NCBI GenBank assembly: GCA_029907045.1
Contig: JARYMR010000078.1
Span: 1 to 7,245, forward strand
Length of the DNA stretch: 7,245 bases
DNA from: Candidatus Bathyarchaeota archaeon
Lineage (GTDB): Archaea; Thermoproteota; Bathyarchaeia; Bathyarchaeales; UBA233
Direction: 5' to 3'
Part shown: positions 1 to 7,237 of the stretch, in pieces
How the letters are laid out: the number at the start of each line of letters is the position of its first letter
Numbering within the stretch: position 1 is the first letter of the stretch
The notes under the pieces: model-generated
What the model saw: only the letters and a program-made list of their open reading frames with translations
Database searches by the model: none
What the model was told of the DNA's origin: nothing
Made by a program: the position numbers and the translations under genes

Positions 1-2092
1 TATTGCAAAGGCAACCAACGATATTAAGCCAAAATGGTGTTTTTCCATTTTTGAGGATAACGCGGGTATAATCCGTTTTAACAAAGGTTATGGAGTGGCA
101 GTTAAAGTTGAAACCCATAATCATCCATCTGCTGTGGAGCCCTTTGGGGGAGCAGCCACTGGGGTTGGTGGCGTAATTCGCGATGTTTTAGGGGTTTGGG
201 CTGACCCCATAGCGTGTATGGATATTTTGGGTTTTGGTCCATTAGATTTTGATTACGAAAGGCTTCCGCCTGGCGTTAAGCATCCGAAATATGTTTACAT
301 GGGGGTTGTTGCTGGTATAGGGAGTTATGGCAATAACATGGGTATTCCAACAGTTAATGGAGCCATATATTTTGATGAAAGCTATGCTGGGAATGTTGTT
401 GTTTACTGTGGATGTGTTGGATTGCTTCCGTTGAAAAAGTTTAGGAGAAACGCCAAACCAGATGACATTATAGTTTTGGCTGGGGGAAGAACCGGCCGGG
501 ACGGCATTCACGGCGTAACCTTTGCATCAGCCATATTAACAGAAGAGTCAGAGAAAGTTTCGCGACCAGCTGTTCAAATTGCAAACCCCGTTGAAGAGGA
601 AAAGCTGAAGAGGGCGATAATTAGGATTCGCGATTTGGAGCTTGCATCAGCAATAACAGATTTGGGCGGAGGAGGCTTATCCTCTGCTGTTGGCGAAACG
701 GCAAAGCGTTTTGGTTGCGGCGCTGTTGTTGAGTTGGATAAGGTTCCATTAAAGTATCCTGGTTTGGCTCCTTGGGAAATTTATGTTTCCGAATCCCAAG
801 AGAGGATGCTTTTGGCTGTTCCTCCTGAAAATTTGGAGAAAGTTTTGGAAGTTTTTAGGAGTGAGGATGTGGAGGCTAATGCTATTGGAAAATATACGGC
901 GGATGAGATTTTAAGAATTTATTTTCAAGGCGAAAAGGTTGCTGAAATAGATATTCCATTCCTTTTCGAACCGCCCAAAATTATAAGAACCGCCAATTAC
1001 AAGCCGAATATTTTTGAAGACCCATTCTTTCAGGAACCAGAAAATCTAACTGAAACACTTTTGCAACTTTTGTCATCGCCTAACATTGCAAGCAAAGAAA
1101 GTGTGATACGCACTTATGACCATGAGGTGAAAGGGAATACTTTGCTTAAGCCCTTGCATGGCGAGTTTGCCGGACCTAATGATGCTGCTGTGCTTAAACC
1201 ATTGGCAGATTCCTGGAAAGGATTAGCCATTTCATGCGGGATGAATCCAAATTATGGAAAGATTGATGTTTATTGGATGGCTGCCTCAGCCATAGATGAG
1301 GCTATAAGGAATAATGTGGCTGTTGGCGGCAGAAGAATAGCCTTGCTTGACAATTTCACGTGGGGCAATCCAGAAAAGCCAGAAATTCTCGGTAGTCTTG
1401 TTAGGGCTTGTGAGGCGTGTTATGATTTTGCAACTGCTTTTAAGACGCCATTCATTTCTGGAAAGGACAGCCTTTACAATGAATCTCCACTTGGAACTGT
1501 TACGCCTACGCTTTTAATTACTGCTTTAGGTATTGTTCCAGATGTTCGTTTGGTTGTGTCCATAGACGTTAAAGATGCCGGCGACTTAATCTATATTGTT
1601 GGGCAAACCTATAATGAGTTGGGCGGTTCAGAATATTATAGGCTTAAGGGTTTCGTTGGAAACGTTGTGCCAAAAGTGCGGGCAAAACAGGCCAAGAAAA
1701 CCTTTAGGGCAATTACTAAGGCTGTTGATTCGGGATTGATTAAGGCTTGCCATGATTTATCTGAGGGCGGTTTAGGCGTGGCAGCAGCAGAGATGGCTTT
1801 TGCAGGCGGATACGGAATGGAATTACACTTGCAGAAAGTTCCAAGAGAAAATCTGAATCGTAATGATTTCCTTTTATTTTCAGAATCTAACAGTCGCTTT
1901 TTAGTGGAAGTTTCGCAAAAGGCGAAAAAAGAGTTTGAAGCATTGCTTAAAAGTGTGGCATTCGCTGAAATAGGAAGAGTTACAAAAACTCCGAGCTTAT
2001 GCGTTTACGGATTAGCCGATGAGATTGTTGTGGAGGCTTCGTTGAATGATTTGTTGGCAAGGTGGAAAAGAACCCTCAGCAGTGGGGTTTAG
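1..2092 (+). CDS. purL: Phosphoribosylformylglycinamidine synthase subunit PurL (5' partial)
   Basis: Synthetase subunit of FGAM synthase, which makes FGAM from FGAR, ATP and ammonia in de novo purine synthesis in the cytoplasm. The frame is open from base 2, and the 31 codons before the GTG at 95 already read as PurL (EDNAGIIRFNKGYG), so that GTG is internal and the true start lies upstream. Of 696 visible residues, landmarks are ETHNHPS at 37-43 with its conserved His, the GGAATGVGG loop just after it, GRTGRDGIHG at 162-171, DLGGGGLSS around 220, SESQERML at 263-270, DHEVKG at 373-378, GNPEKPE around 455-461, CHDLSEGGLG at 583-592 and SESNSRF around 628. This is the repeated AIRS-like N- and C-domain layout of small-type PurL. 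Compared with full-length small PurL (roughly 600-750 aa), perhaps 30-60 residues are missing at the N-terminus. The TAG stop lies 3 nt before purQ, so the two are surely co-transcribed. A PurS gene, needed by small-type enzymes, is not visible and could lie upstream. Confidence 0.96.
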   Translation, partial: IAKATNDIKPKWCFSIFEDNAGIIRFNKGYGVAVKVETHNHPSAVEPFGGAATGVGGVIRDVLGVWADPIACMDILGFGPLDFDYERLPPGVKHPKYVYMGVVAGIGSYGNNMGIPTVNGAIYFDESYAGNVVVYCGCVGLLPLKKFRRNAKPDDIIVLAGGRTGRDGIHGVTFASAILTEESEKVSRPAVQIANPVEEEKLKRAIIRIRDLELASAITDLGGGGLSSAVGETAKRFGCGAVVELDKVPLKYPGLAPWEIYVSESQERMLLAVPPENLEKVLEVFRSEDVEANAIGKYTADEILRIYFQGEKVAEIDIPFLFEPPKIIRTANYKPNIFEDPFFQEPENLTETLLQLLSSPNIASKESVIRTYDHEVKGNTLLKPLHGEFAGPNDAAVLKPLADSWKGLAISCGMNPNYGKIDVYWMAASAIDEAIRNNVAVGGRRIALLDNFTWGNPEKPEILGSLVRACEACYDFATAFKTPFISGKDSLYNESPLGTVTPTLLITALGIVPDVRLVVSIDVKDAGDLIYIVGQTYNELGGSEYYRLKGFVGNVVPKVRAKQAKKTFRAITKAVDSGLIKACHDLSEGGLGVAAAEMAFAGGYGMELHLQKVPRENLNRNDFLLFSESNSRFLVEVSQKAKKEFEALLKSVAFAEIGRVTKTPSLCVYGLADEIVVEASLNDLLARWKRTLSSGV

Positions 2093-2095
2093 GGC

Positions 2096-2914
2096 ATGAA
2101 ACGAGAAGAGATTAAAGTCTGCGTTTTAAGGGTTGGCGGAACAAACTGCGATGCGGAAACAAAACGGGCTTTTGAAGAGTTGAGCGTTCAAGCCGAAATC
2201 GTACATGCAAATGAATTAGTTAAGCGCAGAAATCTTTTGGAATATCATGTTTTGGTTTTTCCAGGAGGCTTCTCTTATGGGGATTATGTGCGAGCGGGCA
2301 CTATCTGGGCGAAGTGGATAATGGCAAAATTGGGCAAGGAGCTTAAAGCCTTCGTTAACGAAAACCGCCTAATCCTCGGCATTTGTAATGGCTTTCAGGT
2401 GCTTGTTGAGGCTGGTTTTCTTCCGGGATTTGATGGAATAAGCCCATATCCAGAAGCGGTTTTGGCGCCCAATTTTCCGCCTGGATATAATTGCCGTTGG
2501 ATTTACATTAGGCATGAAAACAATGGGAAATGCGCATTTACTTGGAAAATTCCGCAGGGAAAAGTTTTGCGGATTCCCGTTGCCCATTCTGAGGGCAGAT
2601 TCATGTTTGCAAAGGAAAAGGAAAAAGAATTTTTGGAAAGGCTTTACGAAAATGACCAGTTAGTCTTCCGCTATTGTGATAGAAGTGGCGAATATGCTAA
2701 TGGACGTTTTCCAACAAATCCAAACGGCTCTTTCCACGACATAGCTGGAATATGCAACCCTGAAGGAACAGTATTCGGTTTGATGCCACATCCAGAAAGA
2801 GCCTTTTATTGGTGGCAACAGCCAGACTGGACAAGACAAAAACAAATGCCCCAATACGGCGATGGAAAACTAATCTTCGAAAGTTTAATTGAATACTTAA
2901 CGAAGAAGTTTTAA
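2096..2914 (+). CDS. purQ: Phosphoribosylformylglycinamidine synthase, glutaminase subunit PurQ
   Basis: Class I glutamine amidotransferase that hydrolyses glutamine and channels ammonia to PurL. The 272-residue protein begins with a beta strand leading into GGTNCD (14-19), then has FPGGFSYGDYVRAG (55-68), the nucleophile elbow GICNGFQ with Cys97, AHSEGRF (163-169) and the triad partners His232 and Glu234 in MPHPERAF. All catalytic residues are therefore present. It is longer than the roughly 225-residue bacterial PurQ; the extra length includes a Trp/Gln-rich segment after the triad (about 239-253), and longer PurQ forms are known from archaea. The ATG lies 3 nt after the purL stop; a weak purine-rich GTGGGG (2082-2087) sits 8 nt before it inside purL, pointing to translational coupling. 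Its last 18 nt, including the TAA stop, are shared with the opposite-strand kinase gene. Confidence 0.96.
   Translation: MKREEIKVCVLRVGGTNCDAETKRAFEELSVQAEIVHANELVKRRNLLEYHVLVFPGGFSYGDYVRAGTIWAKWIMAKLGKELKAFVNENRLILGICNGFQVLVEAGFLPGFDGISPYPEAVLAPNFPPGYNCRWIYIRHENNGKCAFTWKIPQGKVLRIPVAHSEGRFMFAKEKEKEFLERLYENDQLVFRYCDRSGEYANGRFPTNPNGSFHDIAGICNPEGTVFGLMPHPERAFYWWQQPDWTRQKQMPQYGDGKLIFESLIEYLTKKF
2897..2914. other. Tail-to-tail overlap of purQ and the pfkB-type kinase gene
   Basis: The purQ stop (TAA, 2912-2914, + strand) lies beyond the kinase stop (TAA on the - strand, 2899-2897), so the last codons of two convergent genes occupy the same 18 bp. Both reading frames are intact, and both protein ends look natural. 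The two transcripts must therefore be complementary at their 3' ends, and any terminator of one operon must lie inside the coding sequence of the other. Confidence 0.9.
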
Positions 2915-3811
2915 ATCTTCAATGTGCGGAAGCCCTGTTCTGGCACCCATTTTCATTATGCATCTTGAAGCTACAAAATTTCCGAGTTTTCCGCACTCGT
3001 ATAAGCTTTTGCCATTTATTAGACCATAAAGAAAACCAGCACAGAAAGCATCCCCAGCGCCTGTTGTGTCGACAACTTTTACGTTAAAGCGGTTTATTTG
3101 GTGGTTTTCCTTTCCATCTGTAACGTAACAGCCCTTATTGCCGAGTTTTACCGCAATTATTTTAACGCCTTTTTCAAGCAGAATTTCGGTGCCTTTTTTG
3201 TAATCTTTGGCTTTGGTTAGGAGTTGGAGTTCTCTTTGATTTGGCATCAAAACAAAAGTACGCCTTATTATGGGCTCTAACGTGGCTAGTCCTTTTCTTG
3301 CGTATAATTCTCCAGGGTCAAGGCTTACCTTAACATTTTCTGGCAATGTTTCAACAAGTCTTTTTTGGGTTTGGAAGGATTTTTCTCCAACAAAGGAGGT
3401 TAAATGCAAAAATTGCGTATTGAAGGCGTAATCCTTGTTTATTTCGTTAAACTCTATTGTGTCGTTCACGCCTGGATCCACATATAAGGCTCTTTCGCCT
3501 TTTTGGTCTACGAAGCCCATGACTGTTCCGCTTCTGCCATTTTTTGCGTAGATTATGCCGTTTGTGTCGACGCCTTCTTTTCGAAAATCTTCGATGAGCA
3601 TTTTTCCTTCCCGGTCATTGGCTATTTTTCCTATAAAGCCAACTTTGCAGCCGAGCCTTGCCAAGCCGACGATAGTGTTTGCCGCTGAACCCCCGCACCA
3701 TTCTTCACAGTTTATAATGAAGCCTTCTTCTTCAGCCCCAGCTATTTTATTCACTCTGAAAAGTTTGTCAACGTTTAAAGCGCCGAATCCTATAACGTCA
3801 AAAGTGCTCAT
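2897..3811 (-). CDS. PfkB/ribokinase-family carbohydrate or nucleoside kinase
   Basis: ATP-dependent kinase of the ribokinase/PfkB superfamily, probably phosphorylating a sugar or nucleoside hydroxyl; the substrate cannot be fixed from sequence. The 304-residue length is typical. It starts with the first beta strand [11 protein letters not shown] (5-15), followed by signature 1 [16 protein letters not shown] (39-54), a lid-like segment around 92-112, NQREL (191-195), AVKLGNKG (220-227) and signature 2 [13 protein letters not shown] (248-260). Asp254 is the catalytic base and GAG forms the anion hole. The start ATG overlaps the ftr stop in an ATGA arrangement, and GTGAG (3824-3820) 8 nt upstream is a plausible SD, so translation is probably coupled to ftr. 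Last gene of the purD-HAD-ftr-kinase run. Context of purine genes makes a nucleoside kinase (purine salvage) or ribokinase (feeding PRPP) attractive, but a fructokinase-like or other sugar role remains possible. Confidence 0.9.
   Translation of the reverse strand: MSTFDVIGFGALNVDKLFRVNKIAGAEEEGFIINCEEWCGGSAANTIVGLARLGCKVGFIGKIANDREGKMLIEDFRKEGVDTNGIIYAKNGRSGTVMGFVDQKGERALYVDPGVNDTIEFNEINKDYAFNTQFLHLTSFVGEKSFQTQKRLVETLPENVKVSLDPGELYARKGLATLEPIIRRTFVLMPNQRELQLLTKAKDYKKGTEILLEKGVKIIAVKLGNKGCYVTDGKENHQINRFNVKVVDTTGAGDAFCAGFLYGLINGKSLYECGKLGNFVASRCIMKMGARTGLPHIEDLKLLR
3808..3811 (-). other. ATGA stop/start overlap between ftr and the PfkB kinase gene
   Basis: On the - strand the bases read ATGA: ATG (3811-3809) starts the kinase and TGA (3810-3808) ends ftr. 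Such a 4-nt overlap usually means translational coupling. The SD-like GTGAG at 3824-3820, inside the end of ftr, supports this start for the kinase. Confidence 0.9.
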
Positions 3812-4719
3812 GAAAACAGCTCACGCAAATAAATCTTATAATCGCCCAATTTTCCACCATAATTTCCAGCAGAAACCTTCACAACACCATCAATGTCCAA
3901 CACTGGTTCTATACCAGCCTTCATAGCCCTTTTTACAGCTTCCAGCGAAACGCCGTTAATTACGATTTCTGGAATATAGTTGACGCCTTCGGGAACTTTT
4001 GATTCTTTGCCTAACTTCTTTTTTAGGGATGGGCAGTATGGATGGTTTGTTGTGGGTCCAATCCATGGAAAACTTGTTTCAGGCTTGGAACCAGCGCTGC
4101 AAACATCAAAAGGCGTTATTACACCATCAATTTTATGAATTGTTTCTAAGGCTTTTTCTCCAGCCTTTTTTAGGGCTTCTTTTGTTTTGCACATAATCCA
4201 AAAGTTCGCACCCATAACTCCACGTGCATAGCCTAAATAGCGTTCGATAATGAAGTCTGGAACCATTATGGGAACAACAATGACCTCGCGTCCAAAGCGT
4301 TTTTTAACCCACTCATAACCGTCTCCGCAGTGTCCCACACGTTCCATCATGTCAATTTTCCCTTCAGCATTTGACGTTGCGTCAAATATTGCCGTAAAAG
4401 GTTTAACGAGAATGTCTTGGCGGATTCTGTAGGAAAGCTCAACCTCAAACTTCTTTAGGGAATCTGAAAATGGCTTTTTATGGTCTATTCCACCCCAAAA
4501 CTGGAGCAAAGCGCCTTGGCGTTTGTCTGGAGTTTCTTTTTTGCTTAGCCATTTTTCTATTCCACCTTCAACTCTGCCGATGACTATTGATGGTGTTGCT
4601 GTGGCGTCTTCCGCTGCTTTTCGCAATGTTTCTTCATCATCGGCTGTAACAATTATTCTTGAGAAAATTCCTTCAAAAGCCTCTGCATAAGTGTCTTCCA
4701 CTTCAGCCTTTCTTACCAT
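3808..4719 (-). CDS. ftr: Formylmethanofuran:tetrahydromethanopterin N-formyltransferase (Ftr) homologue
   Basis: Homologue of Ftr, the soluble enzyme that moves the formyl group between formylmethanofuran and N5 of tetrahydromethanopterin, the second step of the archaeal C1/Wood-Ljungdahl methyl branch. At 303 residues it matches the usual size of about 297. Family landmarks in order: [10 protein letters not shown] (8-17), FDATSNAEG (112-120), GDGYEW (132-137), [10 protein letters not shown] (167-176, the GGNF segment of classical Ftr), TNHPYCP (224-230), [10 protein letters not shown] (248-257) and [15 protein letters not shown] (280-294). The C-terminal motif is near identical to that of characterised enzymes. 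The middle is more divergent: classical versions carry an RSGSKVGS-like stretch where this one has [10 protein letters not shown] (207-216), and the first domain is loosely conserved. It lies 1 nt after the HAD gene, behind a strong SD, and overlaps the kinase gene by 4 nt. It may be a true catabolic Ftr or a paralogue with an altered donor or acceptor. Confidence 0.88.
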   Translation of the reverse strand: MVRKAEVEDTYAEAFEGIFSRIIVTADDEETLRKAAEDATATPSIVIGRVEGGIEKWLSKKETPDKRQGALLQFWGGIDHKKPFSDSLKKFEVELSYRIRQDILVKPFTAIFDATSNAEGKIDMMERVGHCGDGYEWVKKRFGREVIVVPIMVPDFIIERYLGYARGVMGANFWIMCKTKEALKKAGEKALETIHKIDGVITPFDVCSAGSKPETSFPWIGPTTNHPYCPSLKKKLGKESKVPEGVNYIPEIVINGVSLEAVKRAMKAGIEPVLDIDGVVKVSAGNYGGKLGDYKIYLRELFS

Positions 4720-4720
4720 T

Positions 4721-5803
4721 TTATCCCAGCCCTCCTATGGCTTCACCCCTAACTTTTTTTCTGAATTTGCTACTTTCTTTTGCTAGAGCATCCATATTCT
4801 CTTTTGTTATTATTTTAACTTTGGGCAATTTTTTAGGATACAAACTGGAAAGGCTGTTAAGTAATGTCGGGTTTATGGAGCTTTTCTTTAGTGTTTCATG
4901 ACTCCAATTTTGGACAATGTTTAGGGTTTTTTGTTTCCCAAATTTGCTAAATAATTCTGCAATTATTGTGGTGGCTATGCTGTTTTCGGATAGTATGGCG
5001 ATTTCAGCATTTCTTATAGCATACTCGTTACCATTGAAGGAGACGGCTAAGCCATCATTTTCTTTCACAAGCCTAAAGGCTTCCACATCCGTTATGCTGT
5101 CGCCAACATACATCACATTAGCCAGTCTCGCATTAACCTTTTTAGCCGCATCTTTCACCGCTTCGGCTTTCTCGCTTCCCCCAACTGGATTAACTTCGGA
5201 GAAAATCTTGCCAATCTCCATTTTAGTGATGATGTTCCAGAAAATTTCATCCAGCCGACCAATTAGTTCCTGGTCTTTTTGGGAAAAGTCGCTTAAGGAT
5301 TTCGCCTTTTGGGGAATTTTAATCAAAGGTATTTCTGTAATTTCCCTTGCCAATTCTTTCAGTTCGCTCTTTTCTTTCTCTGTTATTGAGTATTTGTCTA
5401 GGCAAAGTTTTGTGCAGTAAGTGTTTTCGTATGGAAAATTCAAGGTTTGGCATAAAGCCTCTATGTAATGCTGGTAGCTTGTGCTGACAATAAAGGCGTA
5501 GGCTACATTTTTCACATGCGATAGCATATCTTTCACATTAGCAATTAAAACTAGGCTCTTAACAGAAAACTCTCGCATTTTAGCATCTGTGACATCATAA
5601 GCCTTAAGGAAAGGCAGTATGAGCTTTAAAGTGTCTCCAGCCTTATAATTTGGTCTTTTTAGGATTTCTGCCAAAATATCGTCATATTTACTTATTATTG
5701 TGAAGAGTTTGTCTCCGTTTGGAACATAATGGGATGTTATTTCGAAGGCATTATCATTTTTGGAGATGGGTCCTTCACAGTCTGATATGAAAACTTTTTT
5801 CAC
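4721..5803 (-). CDS. Archaeal HAD-superfamily phosphatase-like protein (EhaR/COG4030-like)
   Basis: A 360-residue HAD-fold protein. Motif I is DCEGP at 8-12 (nucleophile Asp8, with Glu10 where most phosphatases have the acid/base Asp). Motif II is in FIVSTSY (Ser107/Thr108), motif III Lys212 in GGSEKAEAV, and motif [12 protein letters not shown] with Asp235 and Asp239. All four HAD motifs are thus present. A large helical insert (about 20-95) resembles a C1-type cap, and the C-terminal 80 residues follow the HAD core. It resembles an uncharacterised archaeal family, some members of which are labelled energy-converting hydrogenase A subunit R; that label rests on recollection and no hydrogenase genes are nearby. 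The GTG start is the only one possible: in-frame TGA at 5815-5813 blocks extension, and the nucleophile needs the preceding strand. It overlaps the purD end by 29 nt. A phosphatase on a small phosphorylated metabolite is the simplest guess; the substrate is unknown. Confidence 0.8.
   Translation of the reverse strand: MKKVFISDCEGPISKNDNAFEITSHYVPNGDKLFTIISKYDDILAEILKRPNYKAGDTLKLILPFLKAYDVTDAKMREFSVKSLVLIANVKDMLSHVKNVAYAFIVSTSYQHYIEALCQTLNFPYENTYCTKLCLDKYSITEKEKSELKELAREITEIPLIKIPQKAKSLSDFSQKDQELIGRLDEIFWNIITKMEIGKIFSEVNPVGGSEKAEAVKDAAKKVNARLANVMYVGDSITDVEAFRLVKENDGLAVSFNGNEYAIRNAEIAILSENSIATTIIAELFSKFGKQKTLNIVQNWSHETLKKSSINPTLLNSLSSLYPKKLPKVKIITKENMDALAKESSKFRKKVRGEAIGGLG
4731..4736 (-). promoter_or_regulatory. 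Strong Shine-Dalgarno site for ftr
   Basis: Reading the - strand, AGGAGG lies 11 nt before the ftr ATG (4719), inside the last codons of the HAD gene (its Gly-rich C-terminus). It is the best SD match in the window and settles the ftr start, although the upstream gene ends just 1 nt before that ATG. Confidence 0.8.
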
Positions 5804-7208
5804 TTTTAAGCCTCAACCTCTCCATATGCCTAATGCTTTTTGTTATATGCCTTTTTGAGGCTATGTCTTTTCTGTGCCACAATGCTCCGCCTTTTATGGC
5901 TTTTATCCCATCCAAAGAAATTTTTCTAGCCTCCTCTATGTTTTCGCCTATGCCCACAACCCCAACAGCTCTGGATTTAAGGGCATAGGTTTCGTTGTTG
6001 CGGAGTTCCATGGATGCTGGGTATATGCGGATTTTTTCGCTATACTTTTTTGTTAGTTCGTAAGCCTTTGTTAAGTCAACGGGCGTGCCAATTTCGTTTT
6101 TGTTTACAAGTTGTGGAAAAGCGTCCATGTATCCGCCATAATTTGGTGGAACTTTGTAGGTTACCACTGTTGCAGCCTTTTCCAATTCAATTTTTGTTAG
6201 GTTTCCATCCAAAATTTTGAAGCAAACATCCACAAAATCCTCCTTTAAAATTGGTAGAATGTTGATTATTTCTGGGTCGCCTGGTCTGCTGTTGTTTTCG
6301 AGGATTTTTGGGTCTTTGTTCGTTTGCATAAAAGCTACGTAGAACGGGATACCCCTTAGGCTGTCGCCGTCTTTAACATTCCACTTTTCAAAAATTCGCT
6401 TAACAATCTCAACTTCTTTAGCCCTATCCGCATTGGTCATAAAAGGCAAAACATCCTCAACATCCTTATAAGAACCCATCCCACCAGTATTTGGTCCCTT
6501 GTCATCGTCAAAGGCTCGCTTATAATCCCTTGTTTCTGGTAAGGGCACTAGGTGTTTGCCATCGCAGAAGGCTTGAAAACTTGATTCTTCACCTTCAATC
6601 TTTTCTTCAATTATTACTGAGCCGTGCTGGAAATTTGCCATAAAATGCTCAAATAACTCTTCTCGCGTTGTGAAGTGGTCTCCCCATACGCCAACGCCTT
6701 TCCCACCTGCTGGTTGATCTGGTTTAACAACAGCCTTATTCTCAAGCTCATCCAGCCATTTGTAAACAGCACTTCGCACTTCTTCTTGACTTTTGTAATC
6801 TTTTGGGTTGAAAATTTTGAAGCGCGGGTTTACTTCTGGCACAATTTTTTGAAACAGTAAGCGTTGCTGCACTTTGCTTGCTTCTATGGCATATTCCTTC
6901 TTCGGACAAATTAGGGGTATGCCAGTGCGCATTTCTACAAGGTCGCGGACACCGTCGATTATGGGTTTTTCGGGTCCAACTATGCCAAAGTCGATTTCGT
7001 CCTTATTGTTTTCTGCGAATTTGCAAATTTCCTCCACATTCAAGTCTGGAACAACAGCATGCTTTGTTGCCCTTTTAACGTTGAAGGGGTTGCGCTGTTT
7101 ATCAACAACATAAACTTTCACATCATATTTTGTGCTGCGGGTGAAGGCGTCTATCATGGCTACTTCTCTTGCGCCATAAGAAACGACTAGTATGCCAACT
7201 TTCTCCAT
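5775..7208 (-). CDS. purD: Phosphoribosylamine-glycine ligase (GAR synthetase) PurD
   Basis: ATP-grasp enzyme that joins glycine to phosphoribosylamine, step 2 of purine synthesis. The 477-residue protein shows the N-terminal domain with GARE (12-15; the usual following His is Val), IVGPEKPIIDGV (76-87), the ATP-grasp lysine loop VVKPDQPAGGKGVGV (160-174), EEKIEGEESSF (201-211), PLPETRDYKRA (222-232), GPNTGGMGSY (238-247) and metal-ligand strand LENNSRPGDPE (303-313, Glu304 and Asn306). The family signature RFGDPE reads RPGDPE here. The canonical C-terminus ends near HRKDIA (445-450). A basic tail of about 25 residues follows, overlapping the next gene, and makes the protein longer than the usual 420-440. 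Upstream extension is impossible because an in-frame TAA lies at 7223-7221. It is the first gene of a four-gene run with the HAD, ftr and PfkB genes. Confidence 0.96.
   Translation of the reverse strand: MEKVGILVVSYGAREVAMIDAFTRSTKYDVKVYVVDKQRNPFNVKRATKHAVVPDLNVEEICKFAENNKDEIDFGIVGPEKPIIDGVRDLVEMRTGIPLICPKKEYAIEASKVQQRLLFQKIVPEVNPRFKIFNPKDYKSQEEVRSAVYKWLDELENKAVVKPDQPAGGKGVGVWGDHFTTREELFEHFMANFQHGSVIIEEKIEGEESSFQAFCDGKHLVPLPETRDYKRAFDDDKGPNTGGMGSYKDVEDVLPFMTNADRAKEVEIVKRIFEKWNVKDGDSLRGIPFYVAFMQTNKDPKILENNSRPGDPEIINILPILKEDFVDVCFKILDGNLTKIELEKAATVVTYKVPPNYGGYMDAFPQLVNKNEIGTPVDLTKAYELTKKYSEKIRIYPASMELRNNETYALKSRAVGVVGIGENIEEARKISLDGIKAIKGGALWHRKDIASKRHITKSIRHMERLRLKSEKSFHIRL
5811..5815 (-). promoter_or_regulatory. 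Shine-Dalgarno site supporting the GTG start of the HAD gene
   Basis: On the - strand TGAGG, preceded by a second GAGGT (5820-5816), lies 7 nt before the GTG at 5803, within purD. The same TGA (5815-5813) is an in-frame stop for the HAD frame, so no longer form of the protein can exist. This fixes the unusual GTG start and the 29-nt overlap. Confidence 0.65.
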
Positions 7209-7229
7209 GTGATGCGCCCTTTAGTTAAG

Positions 7230-7237
7230 AAAATAAG
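7230..7237 (-). promoter_or_regulatory. Possible TATA-like promoter element upstream of purD
   Basis: Read on the - strand the element is CTTATTTT, preceded by an A-rich CAAA stretch that could serve as a BRE. Its centre lies about 25 nt before the purD ATG (7208), the usual archaeal TATA-to-start-site distance, so transcription would begin at or near the ATG (a leaderless mRNA). Consistent with this, only a weak AAGGG precedes the ATG. The match to TTTAWATA is poor and the window ends at 7245, so this is tentative. Confidence 0.3.

Noticed and set aside
95..97. GTG at 95 as the start of purL
   Set aside because: The 31 upstream in-frame codons have no stop and read as conserved PurL sequence leading into ETHNHPS, so the gene begins outside the window.
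242..511. A 89-codon open frame on the - strand within purL
   Set aside because: It is fully inside the conserved N-domain of purL and has no recognisable features.
2902..2920. Inverted repeat GAAGA/TCTTC at the purQ/kinase junction as a terminator
   Set aside because: The stem is only 5 bp and A/T-heavy, with no following U-run on either strand; it can arise by chance from the Lys/Leu codons at both gene ends.
2897..3811. Naming the kinase as ribokinase (rbsK) or adenosine kinase
   Set aside because: Both PfkB signatures are clear but the substrate-binding positions do not allow a choice between sugar and nucleoside substrates by eye.
3555..3926. A 123-codon open frame on the + strand
   Set aside because: It lies antisense to the kinase and ftr genes, shows no recognisable domain, and crosses the junction of two well-supported genes.
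4917..5420. A 167-codon open frame on the + strand, Ser/Phe/Leu rich
   Set aside because: It is antisense to the HAD gene, whose motifs III and IV fall in this stretch. The hydrophobic, Ser-rich composition is what the complement of Lys/Glu-rich coding sequence gives, not a membrane protein.
4721..5803. Calling the HAD gene an energy-converting hydrogenase subunit (ehaR)
   Set aside because: No other hydrogenase gene is present, the protein is a soluble HAD enzyme by its motifs, and the name could not be verified here, so no symbol was given.
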